This document shows positions 59,196 through 64,000 of a DNA stretch of 64,000 nucleotides, in pieces. Source of the DNA: Cornus controversa (lineage: Eukaryota; Streptophyta; Magnoliopsida; Cornales; Cornaceae); contig CM048848.1 of assembly GCA_026545225.1 (NCBI GenBank), forward strand, positions 47,028,306-47,092,305. Reading direction: 5' to 3'. Below the pieces are notes generated by a model. It worked only from the letters and a program-made list of their open reading frames with translations. It did not search any database and was not told where the DNA came from. The position numbers and the translations under genes were made by a program. The stretch's first letter is position 1, and every line of letters starts with the position of its first letter.

Positions 59196-60137
59196 AATGT
59201 TTTAAAATCTTAACTCAGCACTTACTTAACTTTGTCAATTTGTTTTGCTGCATTTCGTAACACAGACCCTTGCCCAACTCGTTTTCCATTTATGCCCTAA
59301 AACCTAACCACGGCTCAAAATGGGACTTACACCAAGGAAGGAGAGATTTACAGGGGGGTGGCACCAGCACAACCGAAGAACAAAGAGAAGTACGTGTAGA
59401 TTAAGGTAACAAAACACTGAACTAATAGATGACTCAATCGGGTTGGCTCTGATACCAAAAGAGGGGAAGCAGAGATTAACTGAAGAACAAAGAGAAGGAC
59501 AAATAGAGTTTAACTGAGAAACAGAATGTAGATAGCACAAGTAATTAAAGCAGTTAATAATAAAGCAAATAAATAGGCAAATAATATGGCAAATAATATA
59601 AAACAGATAAACATATGTATATAATTATAGTAGGAGTCTTAGACTTCCATTGATATAAATATAAACATAAATAAATAACTGACTATGAGGAGGCTTGGCC
59701 TTCCATGTAAACAGATACAAGAAAATAACTGAGTACTAGTACTGAGAAGTAACTGGTTTGTATTATAAAATACAACAATAAATTAACTTACAAATGACTG
59801 ACTTGATTACTGGTACAATCTTGAAGAAATGAAAACTTGAGACATAACTGTATACAAATACATATGTGTATTACAATAGAAGCAGGGGTGTTTCTGAGGG
59901 TTCCGAGTGTAAGTGAATAATAAGCGATGCCTACAATTGAAGGGTTGGCATCCTTAAATAGAAAAAATTGATTAACTTTTCCGAAAAATTCGGATCTAAC
60001 TGTAGTGAATAGTAAAAAGTGAATAGTACTATTCATGAATAGTACTTTGTCGTATGACTGTAGTGAACAGTGATTTGATTCTTTTTACTGCAGCAGTTTT
60101 GTCTGATGTTGACTGTGTCTGTAAGAGATGGATTTGA
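59196..60137 (-). other. Viral intergenic region with promoter and primer site
   Basis: Lies between ORF2 and the movement protein in minus-strand sense, as in the viral circle. TGGTATCAGAGCC (minus, 59445-59457) matches initiator methionine tRNA and is the reverse-transcription primer site. CTATTTAAGG (minus, 59952-59961) is a likely TATA box. Upstream of it, 60025-60046 is a perfect 22-bp palindrome with core ACTATTCATGAATAGT, and CTGTAGTGAA(T/C)AGT occurs twice (near 60000 and 60057). No coding frame. Confidence 0.75.
59445..59457 (-). promoter_or_regulatory. Viral primer-binding site (initiator Met tRNA)
   Basis: Thirteen bases complementary to the 3' end of plant initiator methionine tRNA on the minus strand, about 250 bases before the movement-protein ATG. 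This is the place and tRNA used by Caulimoviridae. Confidence 0.85.
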
Positions 60138-61011
60138 TCAATCTTCACCAAGATCATAAGGATCTTGAGCATCTTGAAAAGCTTGACTGGAGTAGGGATC
60201 CTTGACTGGTTGGCTTGATCCTGCAGAAGAGGCATCTTCATCTTCTGAAATACTGGAAATGTGACTCAGCAATTGTTTAGCAAGTTGTGCTAGTTCTGAC
60301 TTAGAACTTGTTGCCATAATAGATTCGAGTGACTTTGAAGGAGCCTCGAGCTTCTGTTTACTTAAAGGAGGAGAAGCCGTAGGGAGGACTGGGAATTCCG
60401 TTTGGACTTGGGAAATGATTCTTTCAGATTTGAAAGAATCCCACCATTTGACAAAATGTCTTCGGATGACTGTGTTATCCTGAAATTCAAACTGCCATTT
60501 GAAAATCCATGGGACTTTGTATTTACTGGAGAACAGAAGGATAACAGGAAACTTGGTTTGATGAGCATTAACCTTATATACTGAGGAGAAGTATTTAACT
60601 TGATCAAAAAGAGAACTTGGGAAAATTTGAGGAATGGAACCATATTGAGTCCACCATCTGAGAAACCAGGTTGGGATTTGACTTTTGAATTTACTATCAA
60701 AGTTGATAAACCAAGAGTGAGTAAATGACTCATTCTGGTAAAGGAGGAGTTTGAACCAAGCATCTTTGTAATCATAATAATTGAATTGAATTTGATGCTT
60801 AGGTAAATCCTTGAGAACAGAGGGATGAGAACCCCATTCCTTTACTGAAATAAATTTCTGAATATAAAGAGAGTGATAGATGACTTTGGAAGAATCATTT
60901 CGATCAAAGATTGGTTTGATGCGAATTGATTCTGTATGGAACAAAATATCCTTGTAGAAGGACAATGATTTTTCTGGATGACTTGGAACAAAGAACCATG
61001 CTGGAGGAAGA
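60138..61011 (-). pseudogene. Endogenous pararetrovirus ORF2, middle and C-terminal part
   Basis: An open minus-strand frame of about 290 codons ends at 60138. It has aromatic-rich blocks (PPAWFFVPSHPEK, YKDAWFKLLLYQ, PTWFLRWWTQYG, VPWIFKWQFEF, RRHFVKWWDSF) seen in caulimovirid-like ORFs of unknown role in plant genomes, then a Ser/acid-rich tail (SSISEDEDASSAGSSQ). It has no proper start here: the frame continues upstream into a 26-bp piece of coat-protein sequence at 61012-61037. With 56007-56350 it makes up most of one viral ORF. Confidence 0.72.
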
Positions 61012-61058
61012 AATGTATTGACTCCATCTGGAATACCTATATATATATATATATATAT
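61012..61058. repeat. Right edge of the viral insertion: coat-gene scrap plus (TA)n
   Basis: 61012-61037 is identical over 26 bases, in the same orientation, to 56897-56922 inside the coat region, and runs directly into a (TA)n tract (61038-61058). So a short coat segment was joined to ORF2 at the terminus. Confidence 0.85.
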
Positions 61059-61330
61059 TTAAGCATCGACCAACTTTTAATTCAGGAGCCTTCGAAGTAA
61101 GATATTTGTGCCTAACACACTGTGCATCAGGTGCATCATAGTCTTACATGCACAACACGTGCGATGGGGTCCACAACACGTATTGTACATGCAGAGCTAT
61201 GATTGTCGGGCGTGCCATACGCGCTTAATATTAGACAATGCTTTGGGAATCATTATAGCTTCTGTGTTTGTAGCCATGTGATGATTTGAATTTGTACTAT
61301 AACCATCTTATTTACATGTCTAGTGTCCTA
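61059..61330. other. Right flank of the viral locus
   Basis: No gene. Contains the 24-bp repeat 61234-61257 of the left flank (53998-54021). GC-richer CACAACACGT phrases occur at 61151 and 61171. Confidence 0.5.
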
Positions 61331-61480
61331 ATGTTAGAGGGGCTAATTTGTTCCACATCATATCCGAATGGGGAAGGACTTGAGCATATAATGATGGGTA
61401 TGCAACATTACCTAATAGCTTAGGCTTTTGGGTTAGAGGGCAAGCGCTCGACTTGTTACATTTGGTATCAGAGCCAAACC
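61331..61480 (+). mobile_element. TRIM-like LTR end with primer site (fragment)
   Basis: TGTTAGAGGGGC at about 61331 to TTGTTACA near 61464 has the look of a short LTR, followed at once by TTTGGTATCAGAGCC, the methionine-tRNA primer site. No second LTR follows within range, so the element is partial. Confidence 0.55.
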
Positions 61481-61704
61481 AATCCTTGATTCTGTGTTAG
61501 AAAATTGAAATATGTCAGCAATTTTTCTCTCTTTAGGCTTCACGTCAAAAGATATTGTGATGAGGGTGAAACTTTGTTACATGGAATTTCTACATCAGTT
61601 TATATTTCACATTATAAGTAGCTAAACTCGAGGACGTGTGTCATCATCATTTATTCGTGAACATTCAGGTTGGAATTACATTTTGATCCACCTAAACTAG
61701 CAAC

Positions 61705-62214
61705 CTAGGAAGCATGGATATGGATATGGATACGGGACACAAGTACGATACGATACGACAAATTAAAAAAAACAAGTTGATGCAATATAATGATAATAAA
61801 TTATATTTTTATATATGCAAAAAATAAATTATTAATATTTCTTTATAAAATATTATCATTAACACACAAAATAAGAGTTAAGAGTCATTGTATAATTAAC
61901 ATGGATAAATTTTGTACTAAATCATGATGTGTATCTTACCACTTCCTTTTTAAATAAATTTTAAACTTTTCCTAACAATTATAATATGATAGTTTTTTGA
62001 AAAAATTACATTTTCATGTTCAGAACATATTAAAAATGTGTTTTGAAGTATCGGATACGTGGTCAAAATATCTAAGAAATATCGGATATGTGTTAGAAAT
62101 AAAAAATATATTTTAAAATTATGGATACGCTTAGGAAGTATCAAACATGTATCCCGGAGTATCTAGCTACGATATGGGGTACGTTACTCTTCTAGAAGTA
62201 TCCATGCATCATAG
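61705..62214. mobile_element. Non-autonomous hAT-type element, copy 2
   Basis: Ends CTAGGAAGCATGGATA and (inverted) CTATGATGCATGGATAC match the ends of 35804-36496. Subterminal ATGGATATGGATACGGG and AGTATCC repeats are the TG-rich counterpart of the ACACGG repeats there. The flanks CTAGCAAC and CTTGCAAC (61697-61704, 62215-62222) agree at 7 of 8 positions. 510 bp, no transposase. Confidence 0.75.
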
Positions 62215-62222
62215 CTTGCAAC

Positions 62223-63085
62223 ATCCATGTTGTGGTCGGGCACCCCCCGGCGACCCGATGGAGATCCGAACACTTTCCGGGATTGGGTCAAGCTGTGATA
62301 GACCTGTAATTAGTCAACCCGTGCTCTCTGACCCAAAAATTTAAACTATTAGATAGTGCCGGATACCCATTTATATATACTCAATACTCTTTCTATTTGA
62401 ATCCGATGTGGGGCAAGAATCAATAATAGTTAGCCACGAGCCACTAAATTTATTGATTTTTTTTTTCCATTGCATTTCTCTTTAGCTAAGAAATTAAAAT
62501 TATTATTCAACGGATTAAGAACTCCTCTTTTCCTCCCTCATCTCCAATTTTTTAATAGTCAATGAATCATGAGGTAGCCTTTAAAATTAATACGATCTAC
62601 AACTAACATCTCTGTTGGTTTGCACACAATACAAATTAGCATCTAAAACAACCCGACAGTAAATTAGCTCTCGTTGTTTGGTTGCATTCAGAATGATGAA
62701 ATAAAATTTTGAAATATATTATTGTTTAGGTCAAGGGAATTGAAAGTAAAATGAACGAAAAACAAAGAAATATTATTTCACATTTGATTTTAAAATACAT
62801 AAAAAAAAATAGTTTGATTATATAATTGAATTATACGAGTAAAATTGAATATATAAGTAAGTCATTTAGTGCAAACAGATTATTTTATTTATTTTTTAAA
62901 TATCCAGAGAAAAGCAACGTCGTTAACTTTGCACTGATATATAATTTTTTTTTTTTCAGATTCAGCTTTCCAACCTAACGTTCTGCTGCATGACAAGTAG
63001 TTGACATATATTAAATAAATGGGTGTTTGAAAGTAACGGACCAATGGCATTAACCCTAATTTTATCTACATAATATGAGAAAACA
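62223..63085. other. Upstream region of the second BAHD gene
   Basis: No gene seen. 62225-62330 is unusually GC-rich for the window (CACCCCCCGGCGACCCG). The rest is AT-rich. From about 63070 the sequence aligns with the promoter of the first BAHD gene. Confidence 0.45.
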
Positions 63086-63095
63086 GATATATAAC
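63086..63095 (+). promoter_or_regulatory. Probable TATA box of the second BAHD gene
   Basis: GATATATAAC, identical to the box of the first copy. Between it and the ATG is an extra TTGCTCCGGCAGCAA that resembles the coding sequence just after the ATG. Confidence 0.5.
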
Positions 63096-63135
63096 ATTGC
63101 TCCGGCAGCAATACTCTTTCTAGATATTTAGCAAT

Positions 63136-64000
63136 ATGCAACACATTGTTCCGGCAGCAAATTCGGTGCAAGTGATGGAAAATTGCCGAGTTTCGCCCCC
63201 ACCAGGTGCGGTGGTCGATCAATTTCTCCCCCTAACTTTTTTCGACCTTTTCTGGCTACAACTGCGTCCTATGAAAAAGCTTCTCTTCTATGAGTTCCAT
63301 CACTCTAAGACCCATTTCACAGAGACCCTCATTCCTCGTCTCAAACACTCTCTCTCTCACTCTCAAACACTGTTTCCCTCTCGCTGGTGACATGATAATT
63401 CCGTTATCAAGTTCTAGTAAGCCCCAAATTCGTTACGTAGATGGTGACTCAGTTTCACTAACCTTTGCCGAGTCAGGTAACGATTTCAATTACCTTACCG
63501 GAAATCAAGCACGAAATGCTGATGAATTTTATCCTCTCATCCCTAACTTGCCCGAGGGATATACCAATGTGTCCGATTCGGGGACAGAAGTACTAGTAGT
63601 CCCACTTGCAGCTCTTCAGGTCACACTTTTTCCGGACTCTGGAATTTGTTTCGGGTTCGCCTACAGCCATCTTCTGGCCGACGGTAAGGCATTCCACTGT
63701 TTCCTTAAGTCATGGGCTTCCATTGCTAAATTTGGCAGTGATGCAGAATTGTTAGCTGGTGGGTACCTCCCATTTTGTGACAGGAATATTGTAAGGGACC
63801 CAAATGGGCTAGATACTCTATTTTGGAGCCAACTTTCTGAGGGTAAATTTCAACAGCCGTGTACTAACAAGGTTCGAGCCACATTTGTCATAGCCCGAAG
63901 TGATGTTCAACGACTCAAGGAATCAGTTATGGCCCATCCACGGCGACAAAATTCGACTGTACCATTACATGTATCGACATTCACGGTGACATGTGCGTAC
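63136..64000 (+). pseudogene. Second BAHD acyltransferase copy, frameshifted and cut by the window
   Basis: From ATG 63136 the product follows the gene at 43606-45051 closely (VMENCRVSPPPGAVVDQF; FYEFHHSKTHFTETLIP). Within a CT repeat at about 63345-63365 it is two bases shorter than the other copy, which shifts the frame and leads to a TGA at 63388-63390. In the shifted frame the similarity continues to the window end, with the HXXXD motif intact (SHLLADGKAF, His codon 63668-63670). It lacks the 15-18-residue insertion near residue 240 of the first copy. DFGWG lies beyond the window. The break may be a real null mutation, an allele, or an assembly slip in the CT repeat. Confidence 0.85.

Overview
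The window is nuclear DNA of a flowering plant, almost certainly a eudicot. It is AT-rich, most of it is nested and decayed transposons, and the few host genes have plant-type domains (DC1, BAHD acyltransferase, DUF569, casein kinase I). Nothing in it looks bacterial or organellar. Coordinates were read by eye; identities between copies are estimates.

Layout. 1-11,365: a Ty1/Copia pol relic, itself hit by a TRIM element (236-740) and a solo LTR (775-1410), is broken by a Ty3/Gypsy (Tekay-like) element on the minus strand that carries two further solo LTRs. 11,366-18,427: an old dispersed repeat, a non-autonomous MULE with a 9-bp target-site duplication (TSD), and a non-coding LTR-type element holding three different tandem arrays. 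18,428-25,700: a casein kinase I gene scrap abutting a second Copia relic on the minus strand, which holds another solo LTR; then an inverted copy of the 12-13 kb repeat with a hAT-like MITE in it. 26,432-30,000: a solo LTR and two foldback elements. 30,264-31,717: an apparently intact two-exon gene for a P-loop kinase-like domain fused to DC1 zinc-binding repeats. 32-43 kb: a LINE relic, a hAT-type element, a Gypsy LTR with its primer site, a DUF569 pseudogene and a young 5'-truncated LINE. 43,606-45,051 (minus): an intact intronless BAHD acyltransferase. 45-54 kb: minisatellites, a 2.2-kb palindromic element, a tRNA-derived SINE and an internally deleted Copia element. 54,086-61,058: an endogenous pararetrovirus (Caulimoviridae, Florendovirus-like layout) lying between two (TA)n tracts. 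63,136-64,000 (plus): a frameshifted second BAHD gene that runs off the window.

The genes form no shared pathway. The two BAHD copies are divergent relatives about 18 kb apart, with matching core promoters, separated by the virus and transposon block. The kinase-DC1 gene is independent of them. The strongest novelty candidates are the inverted pararetrovirus and its CP-derived end, the short intron of the kinase-DC1 gene that looks born from a tandem duplication, the LTR element with three tandem arrays, and the large palindrome with a Z-DNA-prone tract near its centre.
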